A DNA stretch of 23,133 nucleotides, taken from NCBI GenBank assembly GCA_003118195.1, contig BEXV01003816.1:5529-28661 (forward strand), read 5' to 3'. This document shows, in pieces, positions 10,568 to 18,859 of the stretch; positions within the stretch are counted from its first letter, which is position 1; every line of letters starts with the position of its first letter. Source of the DNA: Hemicentrotus pulcherrimus. Its lineage: Eukaryota > Echinodermata > Echinoidea > Camarodonta > Strongylocentrotidae. The position numbers and the translations under genes were made by a program. Below the pieces are notes generated by a model. It was not told where the DNA came from, did not search any database, and was given only the letters and a program-made list of their open reading frames with translations.

Positions 10568-11160
10568 GAGTGCTGTCATCGACAAGCCTTCTGTCGACAA
10601 CCTTGTCGATAAAAGTGCATTTTTACGGGAAGGCGACATGTCGACAGGGATAGTATATTAGCGACAAGAATCAACCCATTTATAGGCTTTACACGCACTT
10701 TGAATCATTTGTGTACCGCACGACGTGCACGTCGTACGCGCAACTAGTTTCGTGCATATTTAATATTTAATCACTGCGACGTCATGGGGCAAAGTGTAGC
10801 TACTAGCCTAACTGTCCTGACTTGCGAAGAAGATAATTTCAAGAGGAAAGAAATTATTTTGCTTGCTAACGTAGAAGCGATGTATTTTTTTTTTTCTCTC
10901 ATTTTGTGTTTTGAGAGTATTTTTCCGAACAAATATTGCTTGATTCGCTGCGGTGTACACTGTAGAACACCGCAGAGCAGTGACTGCATGGCGTGCATGC
11001 ACCACTCGCTGCAGTGCCAGTACAGGTCAATAACAGTACCGTACCTTACGACCCTAAGGAAGGATTGCATTCTTCCAACCATCTGTCGACAATGTGTCGT
11101 TGTCGGCTGAAATTCAAGACGACATGTCGACAAAGATTTTTTTTCTCGATGACAGCACTA
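10568..11160 (+). mobile_element. Non-autonomous hAT-like MITE, copy 1 (593 bp)
   Basis: The ends are inverted repeats: agtgctgtcatcga at 10569-10582 and tcgatgacagcact at 11146-11159. The right outermost base gives the hAT-type start TAGTG. The perfect 8-bp duplication gtaatgtg sits at 10560-10567 and 11161-11168, as expected for hAT transposition. Subterminal gtcgaca/tgtcgac words recur near both ends, as transposase-binding repeats do in this superfamily. Internal palindromes include cgacgtgcacgtcg. There is no transposase, so it would need one supplied in trans. It is nearly identical to 15362-16314 except for a 360-bp block missing here. The frames of up to 120 codons on either strand are not convincing genes. 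Confidence 0.88.
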
Positions 11161-11440
11161 GTAATGTGTGGGATATGTGATATGCTATTATGCGATGTAT
11201 TTTAAAGGGATTTTACCATACATCCAACCAATCGGCCAAAAACTGGAGATGGTCGATAACCCCCTCCTTTATTCTATACACTTTGTCATGGGATTTACAG
11301 CAAACTGCTGCGCAATACACTTGCATACCTTAATTACCGATGGTGGGATGCGGGCATGCGCGCATGCCTGCAGTTAGCGACTGTTATCTTAGACCCTCAT
11401 TAAGTTTATCTAAGCTATTCATCTTCCACAGCACACTTTA

Positions 11441-11558
11441 TGTTTTTGTTGATTTATAACTAAAGTAGGTACATATTCTTATTGTGTTTTTTAATTCATA
11501 ATTAAAGTACATATTATTATTGTGTTTATTGATTCATAACTAAAGTTTTATATTATCC
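11441..11558 (+). repeat. Tandem repeat, about three units of 38-42 bp
   Basis: Units begin near 11441, 11483 and 11521 and share tgtgttt..gattcataactaaagt and acatatt-attat. The last unit runs into the pyrimidine tract before the first recognised exon. Confidence 0.75.
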
Positions 11559-11569
11559 TTCCATTCTAG

Positions 11570-11638
11570 ATACGGTAACGATGGCCGAGATAAGCATTCT
11601 TGAGATTGAAAAGAAATGTGAATATGTCACCCCTGATG
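11570..11638 (+). CDS. Exon 1: probable start exon, or internal exon with a candidate start
   Basis: ATG at 11581 has a strong context (A at -3, G at +4) and encodes MAEISILEIEKKCEYVTPD, then one base into the donor G|gtaagt at 11638/11639. Just upstream, a pyrimidine tract ending in ctag (11566-11569) looks like a splice acceptor, giving an exon start at 11570. The frame is open from there to the ATG. Either a 5' untranslated exon lies upstream, or more coding exons do. The encoded peptide is acidic and matches no family I know. Phase 1 out agrees with exon 2. Confidence 0.6.
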
Positions 11639-12205
11639 GTAAGTTAATAGCAAAACTGCATCACCTTATGTCATTGGAAGACTACATTGTGTGAATATGA
11701 AGGAAAATCTACTATAGCGAAGTAATGAACAAACAAAATTCCGTCCAATTAGGAATTAGGTTGGTTAAACTGATCTTGGTATTTTGTTTTTGCAGTTCTT
11801 AATATGTTGGTATTTCTATAATTCGTCCTTGTTTTCACGAAGTGACGGTAGTGAGGAAAATCGTAACGCAAAGTGAATGCAATTTTTTTTCACTACCGTC
11901 ACTTCGTGAAAACAGCGACGAATTTGCTCTTCAGGGAACTGCATAATAACAACAGCCTCAAACTATTAAGTTTTTTTTCTCCATTTTCTCTCCCTGTATC
12001 TCTTGCAAATGTAGTCCCATGGACATGTTAATGACATAAGAGATACTTTATTTTATTGGCCATTAAGGATTAGGTCTTAAAACAATCTCATAACCTACAT
12101 TGTAAATGGAATCAGGTCTTTTACTAAGCTTTGAAAAGGTTGGGTTTGTGATATGTATGCCTGTGCTAATGTTTTTCTGTTTCCTTCTTTGATTTCAATC
12201 TCAAG
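11639..12205 (+). other. Intron 1 with a foldback element
   Basis: GT-AG intron of 567 bases. It contains a long inverted repeat (11820-11924). The remainder is AT-rich and unremarkable. Confidence 0.6.
11820..11924. repeat. Foldback element, 35-base arms with 35-base loop
   Basis: Arms 11820-11854 and 11890-11924 match at all but two positions, with a perfect 24-base core (11831-11854 against 11890-11913). The core word is cacgaagtgacggtagtga. No clear flanking duplication was found. The word cactaccgtc recurs at about 12711. Confidence 0.85.
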
Positions 12206-12275
12206 GGATGGTGAAAGAGGGACCTGAAGAAACAGCACATGGGTGGTCATGTCTGTTCTCCCTGATAAGATTCAG
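12206..12275 (+). CDS. Exon 2: short N-terminal coding exon
   Basis: A 70-base exon between a pyrimidine-rich acceptor (ctcaag, AG at 12204-12205) and donor CAG|gttagt at 12276. It takes one base from exon 1 to make Gly, then reads MVKEGPEETAHGWSCLFSLI and RF, leaving two bases (AG). In-frame ATG at 12208 could serve as an alternative start. No domain is recognised. Support comes from splice-site quality and agreement of phase on both sides, so this is less certain than the later exons. Confidence 0.55.
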
Positions 12276-13611
12276 GTTAGTAGATTATATAAAAACTTGC
12301 ACCAAATGATGAAGGATGTTTGAAATTAGACCTGACAGATCTTGAAAAACACAAATATTTGCATTATGAATTAACTTATTTGCTGGCTTGACACTTTGAA
12401 ACAAATGGTACCTCTCACTTCATCTTTGGTTCCATTTGATAGTACGTATGATGCAATACTGTGAATCTGTTGTGTGATGGTCGCACGATATTGAATGAAA
12501 ATATTTTTGGAGATATCCCTGTATGAGAGATGTGACTTGGGTAAAATTCCCAACAAACCCTATAAAGCATGGAACATGGAAAAAATTGCTCAGAAAGCAA
12601 GACAATTTTGAAATCACTGCCAATCGCGGATACGTTCGCTGATTATCAAGATTATATTTGTGATTGGAAATTGAAATTTCAAAAACCATTTTCCCAACGT
12701 TTTTTATAACACTACCGTCTAATGGGGAAAATGAGTATGGAAAAATCGGTCACTCAAAGATTTTTACTTTTTGAGGACTTCATGATCATTTTGAAGCGCA
12801 ATTTCAAACCTGTTACTAGTATGCATCAGTGTTGGGGGACAAGTGAGGACATTTTCAGCTTTTCATGTCAAAGTTCTAAGGTCATACAGATCAATTGACT
12901 TATAAGTAAAGGCTTTTTGTTCTCATCATGATATTCCAATAATAATTCAAGCCAGGACCTTAACTGAATTTAGGCGGAGGCTTATTGGACTCATGGTATT
13001 ATTTGTATTGTTATATTTTCTGTTGCAAGTTTTTAAGATACCTAGCAAATATAGTACATGCATGCATATATTCACTGTCAATTTAGAAGTTGTCTATTGG
13101 TGAAAGTTTAACAGAATTTTTTCCTTAATTTAGTCTGGTAACTTTGATTGGTGTACATGGCAGTGACACTCTGACACTTGTTGTTAAAGATAAACTTTAG
13201 TACTGGTAATGCGATTGCATTGTGAAAGAAAAGGTCTGGAAAGGATAAGAAACAGTTGATCATGTAGCATGTAAGTATTGGTTTGCACTGCAAGGTTCTG
13301 GAGTCATCAAAATCATAATAAATTTGACCGAGTCTTGGTAAAGTAACAAGCACTGTACACAGAAAGCTATATATGGGACAACACACATGGTGTCGGGGGC
13401 TACATGTAGTACTACCTTGATTTCCTTGTCTTTCTATGCTCATTACTCAGCCAGTATACATTTTCTTTCAAAATTGTTTGGCACATGTCATTTACTTGTA
13501 ATCTTGAACATTCAGTGTAAGTTTCGTTTGATTCTGTGAGAATTAATTTTCTTTTTTTTTTACCAGAACTGGAGTTTATCTTTAAATATCAATTATTTAT
13601 TTATTTGTTAG
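12276..13611 (+). other. Intron 2, AT-rich, with a solitary right end of a dispersed element
   Basis: GT-AG intron of 1336 bases. The segment 12880-12983 (ending taactgaatttaggcggagg) is homologous to the right end of the nested element at 17770-17866. Minus-strand frames near 12371-12689 and 13108-13443 show no domain. Confidence 0.6.
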
Positions 13612-13984
13612 CATATGGGAGGAGAAAGAAAGTCAAAAGGATTTCCCAGGATCATCGAAGGAGGTAGAAAGTCAAAAGGATTTCCCAGGATCATCGAAGG
13701 AGGTAGAAAGTCAAAATGATTCCCCAGGATCATCGAAGGAGGTAGAAAGTCTGAAGGATTTTCCAGGATCATCGAAGGAGGTAGAAAGTCAAAAGGATTC
13801 CCCAGGATCATCGAAGGAGGTAGAAAGTCAGAAGGATTCCCCAGGATCATCGAAGGAGGTAGAAAGTCTGAAGGATTCTCCAGGCTTGAAGGAGAAATCA
13901 GAAGAAATTGCTGCATCAGAAGAGAATACATCGAAGGGAAAGGATAGGTCACTTCCATGCTCAAATAAGAAACGCAAACGCAAG
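13612..13984 (+). CDS. Exon 3: 13-residue tandem-repeat (VNTR-like) exon with basic tail
   Basis: The acceptor is ttatttgttag and the donor is AAG|gtattt. The one-base overhang from the AG left by exon 2 makes Ser, and the remaining 124 codons are all open. It begins IWEEK, then has six full copies of ESQKDFPGSSKEV and a partial seventh (ESLKDSPG). Variation is confined to repeat positions 3, 4 and 6 (Q/L, K/N, F/S). The exon continues as an acidic Ser/Glu stretch (EKSEEIAASEENTSKGKD) and ends in SNKKRKRK. The repeats are polar and probably disordered, on the predicted cytoplasmic side. The basic end may be a topology signal before the membrane segment or a nuclear-type basic motif. No known domain. 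Confidence 0.75.
13628..13885 (+). repeat. 39-bp coding minisatellite, 6.6 units
   Basis: Tandem 39-base units, each gaaagtc(aa/tg)aaggatt(t/c)... through ccaggatcatcgaaggaggta, are nearly identical in DNA. The period is a multiple of three, so unit gain or loss keeps the frame. The high similarity at synonymous positions suggests recent expansion. The opposite strand is also open, which is a consequence of the repeat. Confidence 0.95.
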
Positions 13985-14240
13985 GTATTTGCATTTGTAC
14001 ACATGTATATTGTTCAGTATTTGTGCACCCATCAAAGCTTCTCGTGTTGTGCACGCAACATAACATTACCTGTAATCTATGATAGATCGTGGTGAAGAGA
14101 TGGAAGATTTTTTTTTTTTTTAGGCAAGAAGTAAAATATGAGAAAGAGATGTTGGATGGTTTCAATGAAAATGTACAAATTTAAATTATTTCAGTTTATT
14201 GTACTTGTAATTCTGTCTTTTGTGTATTTTTCTTTCACAG

Positions 14241-14349
14241 ACATGTACCACCAAGCTTGCAGGAATTGAGCTCAAGTACAAGAGGATGATGCTCTTTATA
14301 ATACCGGTACTTGTTGGAATATTTTTACCAGGAGCTAATGGACTAGAAG
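14241..14349 (+). CDS. Exon 4: juxtamembrane basic stretch and single hydrophobic segment
   Basis: The acceptor ttttctttcacag is strong. In phase 0 it reads TCTTKLAGIELKYKR, then MMLFIIPVLVGIFLPGANG and LE, with one base left at donor AAG|gtttga. The 17-19 residue hydrophobic run is flanked by Lys/Arg on its N side only, predicting a signal-anchor with the C-terminus outside. Small residues after it (GANG) resemble a signal-peptidase site. If translation started at the ATG ATG pair at 14286, this would be an ordinary signal peptide. A second donor 9 bases downstream (14358|gtacat) keeps the same phase and would add GLN. Confidence 0.75.
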
Positions 14350-15085
14350 GTTTGAATGGTACATGTTTAAAATTATTTTTGAATATTTAAAATAACATGT
14401 ACAAGTTGGGGAGATTCAAGCAAAAAATTTGTGATAGAAGAAATGCATACCCCATATATATTGTTCAAATACCTTTTTTATGCACAAAGACAAACGTGGC
14501 TGTGATCACAAATTTCTCTCTTTTAAAGGGAAAGGGTCTTACATGCATGGCAGAAGAAAGGATAGAGGTGGGTTCTGATAACCCATTAAGGGAGATACAT
14601 GTATCATTCTTATGGTGTAGAATATGTCTGCTTTGTAGTTGTTCTTTTTATGTCAGAGAGATCCAAAGAAATCCAATCAATTTCTTTTGTCTTCCAAGTT
14701 ATTCATGTATAATCTCCCTTTGGGCCCTGCACTAATTGTTTCATATACTGTATAAGCAGGTATGTAGCTGTGGGTATTAACAATCAATTACGTCCACAAT
14801 TTCAACAATGATTCATTTGTATGCCTCTGCCACTGAAGGTGGTGCCAGAGGCATTGATTTCAGGTTGTCCGTCCGTCCCACTTTTCGTTAGCAAAATGAG
14901 AACAATTGAAAGGATTTAGCCTTATCAGGGTCCAGGTTATAAATTACCACAATATATTTTTTTTCTTGATTTCCCATCATCACTAAATTTCTTTATGCTG
15001 CTAGAAAAATGACCTGTCCATTTTACCACTTTCTATGCCTTCGCCCACAAAGGGTGGTACCAGAGGCATAATAGTAATAAAATAA

Positions 15086-15086
<1 letters not shown>

Positions 15087-15119
<33 letters not shown>

Positions 15120-15150
15120 TTATTTTAAAAAAAAATAATAAAATAATAAA
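15087..15150. repeat. (AAT)n-rich microsatellite
   Basis: A run of about ten AAT units at 15087-15117 is followed by A-rich imperfect AAT units. The adjoining 15150-15200, read on the minus strand (agagactttggtggtaagtg, then ctttataagtaa), resembles the 3' tail of a SINE or LINE running into the repeat. Confidence 0.75.
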
Positions 15151-15361
15151 AAATTTACTTATAAAGCACTTACCACCAAAGTCTCTTGGCACTATACACA
15201 CAAAATAAACTGATATACAATTACATGATCTGATACAAAACTAAAAATGCAAATAAACCTTGTCCATCTGTCCCACTTTCTGTAACGGAATATTTCAAGA
15301 ACCACTCGAGGTATTGAGCTCCAAACTTGGTGATACCTGTAGTATGTGTCACTATAGGGAG

Positions 15362-16314
15362 TAGTGCTGTCATCGACAAGCCTTCTGTCGCTAACCTTGT
15401 CGATAAAAGTGCATTTTTACGGGAAGGCGACATGTCGACAGGGATAGTATATTGGCGACAAGAATCAACCCATTTATAGGCTTTACACGCACTTTGAATC
15501 ATTTTACAAACAACACTGTTTTTATAACAAAATACTTTGGTTTTGTGTAATTTGTATTTCAAAGTGAACACAAACTCGAAATCGGTCATCTTACTTCCAC
15601 GGCTGCAGCAAATAAAAATCATTCACGAACAATTGTTGGCATGCACGCCGGCCGGCCGTACAGGTCGGTCTGCATGGCCTGGGGATGTTTCATAAAAGCT
15701 GTTTGTAAATCTACAAACAACTGGAACATCTTCTTGGGTGCTATATAATCATATTCTCGATCATTTAGCACAAGAACTGATCACCAGTCGTGCGTAAAGT
15801 GGTTCGTAACTTACGAACAGCTTTATGAAACACCACCCACTGGGCTGCTAGCTGGCCGCGGGGTGTGTACCGCACGACGTGCACGTCGTACGCGCAACTA
15901 GTTTCGTGCATATTTAATATTTAATCACTGCGACGTCATAGGGGCAAAGTGTAGCTGCTAGCCTAACTGTCCTGACTTGCGAAGAAGATAATTTCAAGAG
16001 GAAAGAAATTATTTTGCTTGCTAACGTAGAAGCGATGTATTTTAATTTTTTTTCATTTTGTATTTTGAGAGTATTTTTCCGAACAAATATTGTTTGATTC
16101 GCAGCGGTGTACACTGCAGTACACCGCAGAGCAGTGACTGCATGGCGTGCATGCACCACTCGCTGCAGTGCCAGTACCGGTCAATAACAGTACCGTACCT
16201 TACGACCGTAAGGAAGGATTGCATTCTTCCAACCATCTGTCGAAAATGTGTCGTTGTCGGCTAAAATTCAAGATGACAAGTCGACAAAGATTTTTTTTCT
16301 CGATGACAGCACTA
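15362..16314 (+). mobile_element. Non-autonomous hAT-like MITE, copy 2 (953 bp)
   Basis: Terminal inverted repeats tagtgctgtcatcga (15362-15376) and its complement (16300-16314) are perfect over 15 bases. Flanking 8-mers are atagggag (15354-15361) and ataaggag (16315-16322), an 8-bp duplication with one mismatch. Outside 15505-15864 it matches copy 1 at 10568-11160 almost base for base. The hairpin gcggtgtac/gtacaccgc near 16104-16127 is perfect here and damaged in copy 1. It has no transposase. It is inserted into the outer element at 14821-17866. Confidence 0.88.
15505..15864 (+). repeat. 360-bp block present only in MITE copy 2, with inner foldback
   Basis: Copy 1 passes directly from gaatcattt to gtgtaccgc, while copy 2 has 360 bases between them. 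Inside, arms near 15683-15708 (gtttcataaaagctgtttg) and 15811-15838 are imperfect inverted repeats, and gttcgtaa-c-ttacgaac (15802-15818) is a small perfect hairpin. No duplication flanks the 360 bases, so either copy 1 is an internal-deletion derivative or this is an old insertion. Confidence 0.8.
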
Positions 16315-16475
16315 ATAAGGAGACAATCTGTGATTAGATTTAGGGGTAAATAGGTGATACAGAGCTGCCAACCTTTACTTTTTTCCCGGAATCATTCCAT
16401 CTTTGTCTCGCCTGCGTAGCAAAAAGCGAGACATAGGCGCCGATTTTCCGGCGGCGGCGGCAGCTTCAACATCTC

Positions 16476-16860
16476 AAACTTAACCTAAGGTTAAGTTTTT
16501 GAATTGTTGATATAATTTTTAAAATATAAGTTCTTAGTCAATAAAACTTTGACTGTAGGATAATCAAGTATCCCCAATCATGCGAGTTGAATTTCAGATC
16601 ACAAATTCAAGGTCAAAGGTCATTTTAGGTCAACAGACTTGGACTATGTTGTAGCATCATCATCAAAAACTTAACCTAAGGTTAAGTTTTTGAATTTTTG
16701 ATATAATTTTGAAAGTATAAGTTCTCATTCAATAAAACTTATTATAGGGTTATCAAGTCTCCCCAATCATGTGAGTAGAATTTCTGGTTACTAAGTTAAG
16801 GTCAAATGTCATTTAAGGTCAACAAACTTAGACTTTGTTGTGGCATCAACATCAAGATTT
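16476..16860 (+). repeat. Tandem array, two units of about 191 bp
   Basis: Each unit opens with the palindrome aacttaacctaaggttaagt (16477-16497 and about 16668-16689). It continues through tgatataattttgaaagtat, a ccccaatcat word and aaggtcaaaggtcat. Related units occur at 20930-21435, so this is a dispersed family. Confidence 0.85.
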
Positions 16861-17290
16861 TCAAAATGCTTCATCTTCGTTATTTTACAACCGATTTTAA
16901 TTCTGATTGTTTCATATGATAGGGCTGGGAGGGGGATTTAAAATTTCTACACAGAATCGTGAAATTAATTATCTATGCGAATTTATTCGAAATCACAAAA
17001 AAGGCTTCTTCTTCATTTCTCGACCGATTTTGATTTGGTTTGCTTTATATCAGAGAGCTAACTTTGGTTCACTAAAATTCTACACAGAATTTTGAAATTG
17101 TTCTCCATTAATTATGGTAATTTATGCAAATTTATTCCAAAAATAACAAAAATTGCTTCTTTTCCCTCATTTCTTGACCGATTTTGATTTGGTTTGCCTT
17201 ATCTGGTGGAGCTAAATTTGGAACACTAAACTTCTACACAGAATTTTGAGATTTTGCTCCATTGATTATTTATGGTACTTTAAGCAAATG
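16861..17290 (+). repeat. Tandem array, about three units of 130-155 bp
   Basis: Units share gaccgattttgatttggttt (about 17022 and 17176; a diverged version near 16889), tctacacagaattttgaaat and gcaaatttattc. The array directly follows the 191-bp array but has a different sequence. Confidence 0.8.
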
Positions 17291-17935
17291 AAATGAAATT
17301 ATGTCCCTTCCAGGGCATTAAATTTTTATTTTTTGACCACTTCAAAAGTGTACCACATAAAATTTATGATATTTGTTGTTGCGAGATGCCGATGAGCCCT
17401 ATGTCATTGACGTTCGGGTTTATCATATTGAATTGCGTTATGCAGGCGAGACCGCTGAGAGCGTTTCCCTTGTTTTACTCCCAATTTCTTTTCCTTTTCT
17501 TTCATTTTTGTTTGCAAATCAACCAAATGCCCTAAAATGTTGATCACTACTTCAATAGTAAAACAAAAAGAAAACGAAAAGAGAAAGGTATAATTGGTAA
17601 ATATTCTCAAACTATAAACTATAGGTCCCTATATGGAAATAACAGCAATTTACAGCATGAGGAATGGACATTTCTGAATTGTGTTGTACGTGGTTGTAAG
17701 TTTTATTTCAATGAATTCCTTTTTTGGTTGCACAAGGTTGGCATCTCTGGTAATAGGTCGAAGTTCATAATGATCAAATGACATGTTAATATAGGCCTTG
17801 TGTTCTCGTTGTGATATTCAAGGAATAATTCAAGCCACAATAGTAACTGAATTTAGGCAGAGGCATGTTAGAAATGCAGTCAAATTTGTCTTATTTTTTA
17901 AAATTCCATCTTCATTTGTTTTTGTCTTTTTCCAG

Positions 17936-18295
17936 TACAACAACGGGACTTCAGGAAAATTATTATAGCGAAGAATGAGGCTCAAATTGTAACTGACCCA
18001 ATTTTGAGACCAGTTAATGACACAGTCTACTCGGTCTTTGCGATAGATGGAAATGATGACCGTGAAGGCTTTGAATGCACACCAGGTTTTGTGTCAACAA
18101 ATCGAAATTGCAATATAGTTGTAGGGGACACGAGCAATGCTGAGTGTGAGGGATTGCGGATCTCTGGGGATGCATCTTACCTTGATGTAAATGGCTCAAG
18201 GCTGACCCACGACCGAACAATATACTGTATCTATCAACAGGTCCCACAATCGTTCATCCTTTACCCTCTAGAGGTTTCCAAGAAACAAGAAAAAG
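17936..18295 (+). CDS. Exon 5: four-cysteine ectodomain segment, family not recognised
   Basis: A 360-base exon from tttttccag to donor AAG|gtaata, phase 1 in and 1 out. It encodes about 120 residues: VQQRDFRKIIIAKNEA first, then RPVNDTVYSVFAIDGNDD, EGFECTPGFVSTNRNC, AECEGLRISGDASYLDVNGS, TIYCIYQQVPQSFILYPLEV and a lysine-rich end. Four cysteines probably form two disulfides, and N-D-T and N-G-S are glycosylation sequons, consistent with an extracellular location. The alternation of hydrophobic strands suggests a beta-rich fold, perhaps Ig-like, but I cannot name it. The phase 1-1 arrangement is typical of shuffled extracellular modules. Confidence 0.87.
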
Positions 18296-18590
18296 GTAAT
18301 ATTTTACCTTCAGCAGATATTGTTTTGTTTTAAAGGAGAATGAAACCCAACAAAGAGAATGAACATTGTTGTTCCTAATTGTCAGTCTGTTATTAGAAGA
18401 TTGTGAAATTACTTATACACCTTATTGTTGCATATAATTAAAAATGTTTATAAATGATTTTCTTTTCAAAGATTCCAAGATTCAGATTTATTCATGTTCC
18501 CAGCAAAACATTACAAATCAATCATAAGCATTTAAAACATATTTAAGAAATACATGTTGGAAACAGAGGGGTCCAATCTTTTCTTTACAC

Positions 18591-18840
18591 CTTTCTTATT
18601 ATTTACCTGTCATTAGCTAATCAATTTGTATTAACAACAACAAAAATGGAAATTTATTTCCAACAGTTTATAAGAAAACAAGCAGTTATTAGATGATAAT
18701 GTGATATTGTTGTACATCATAATTTTCCTCTCCTTCATTGTATAATTTGTCTCTTTATTATTTCATCTTTGTAAACCTTGTATGTTGGTTGTAACCTTAT
18801 TTATCTAGTATGTATCAGTCTTGTTTGGGTACATATATTT
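18591..18840 (+). repeat. Intron duplication, copy 1
   Basis: Matches 21601-21857 in intron 6 over about 250 bases in the same orientation. It includes taacaacaacaaaaatggaa, gtttataagaaaacaagcag, tcctctccttcattgtataa and tttgtttgggtacatat. Confidence 0.85.
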
Positions 18841-18859
18841 GAAAGTCCATCTAGTCTAT

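Larger units (their letters stand above)
16360..17749 (+). mobile_element. TIR-bounded element (hAT-like ends) filled with tandem repeats
   Basis: The left end cagagctgccaacctt and the complement of the right end, cagagatgccaacctt (17734-17749), agree at 15 of 16 bases and fit the hAT CAGNG start. Degenerate flanking duplicates are visible: gtaaatagg at 16346-16354 and gtaatagg at 17750-17757, with five extra bases on the left. Inside are a GCGAGAC/ggcggcggcgg head (about 16410-16462) and two tandem arrays. This may be two elements, one inside the other. Confidence 0.6.
14821..17866 (+). mobile_element. Outer dispersed element with matching terminal words, host of nested insertions
   Basis: The left end is atgcctctgcc (14821-14831), the right end is its exact reverse complement ggcagaggcat (17856-17866). 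The left end also forms a hairpin (14821-14829 with 14846-14854). A second head-like hairpin (tatgccttcgcc...cagaggcata) lies at 15034-15070. The continuation resumes after each nested insertion (15260-15361, 16315-16359, 17750-17866). The same right end occurs alone at 12880-12983. No protein is encoded and no flanking duplication is clear. Unit structure is inferred. Confidence 0.6.
14350..17935 (+). other. Intron 4, largely built of nested mobile elements
   Basis: A 3586-base intron. Up to 14820 it is plain AT-rich DNA; a 112-codon frame at 14397-14735 has no domain. From 14821 to 17866 it consists of nested elements listed separately. It ends in a good acceptor, tttgtctttttccag. Confidence 0.7.

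Noticed and set aside
10771..11133. 120-codon minus frame and overlapping plus frames in MITE copy 1, partly repeated in copy 2 (about 15914-16353)
   Set aside because: The similarity follows from the DNA copies being related. No domain is seen, both strands are open, and the frame is broken in copy 2, so it is not a transposase.
13608..14165. 185-codon minus-strand open frame with repeats of a Pro/Leu-rich unit
   Set aside because: It is the complement of the 39-bp minisatellite. The plus strand fits splice sites and phase on both sides, while the minus frame has no supporting context.
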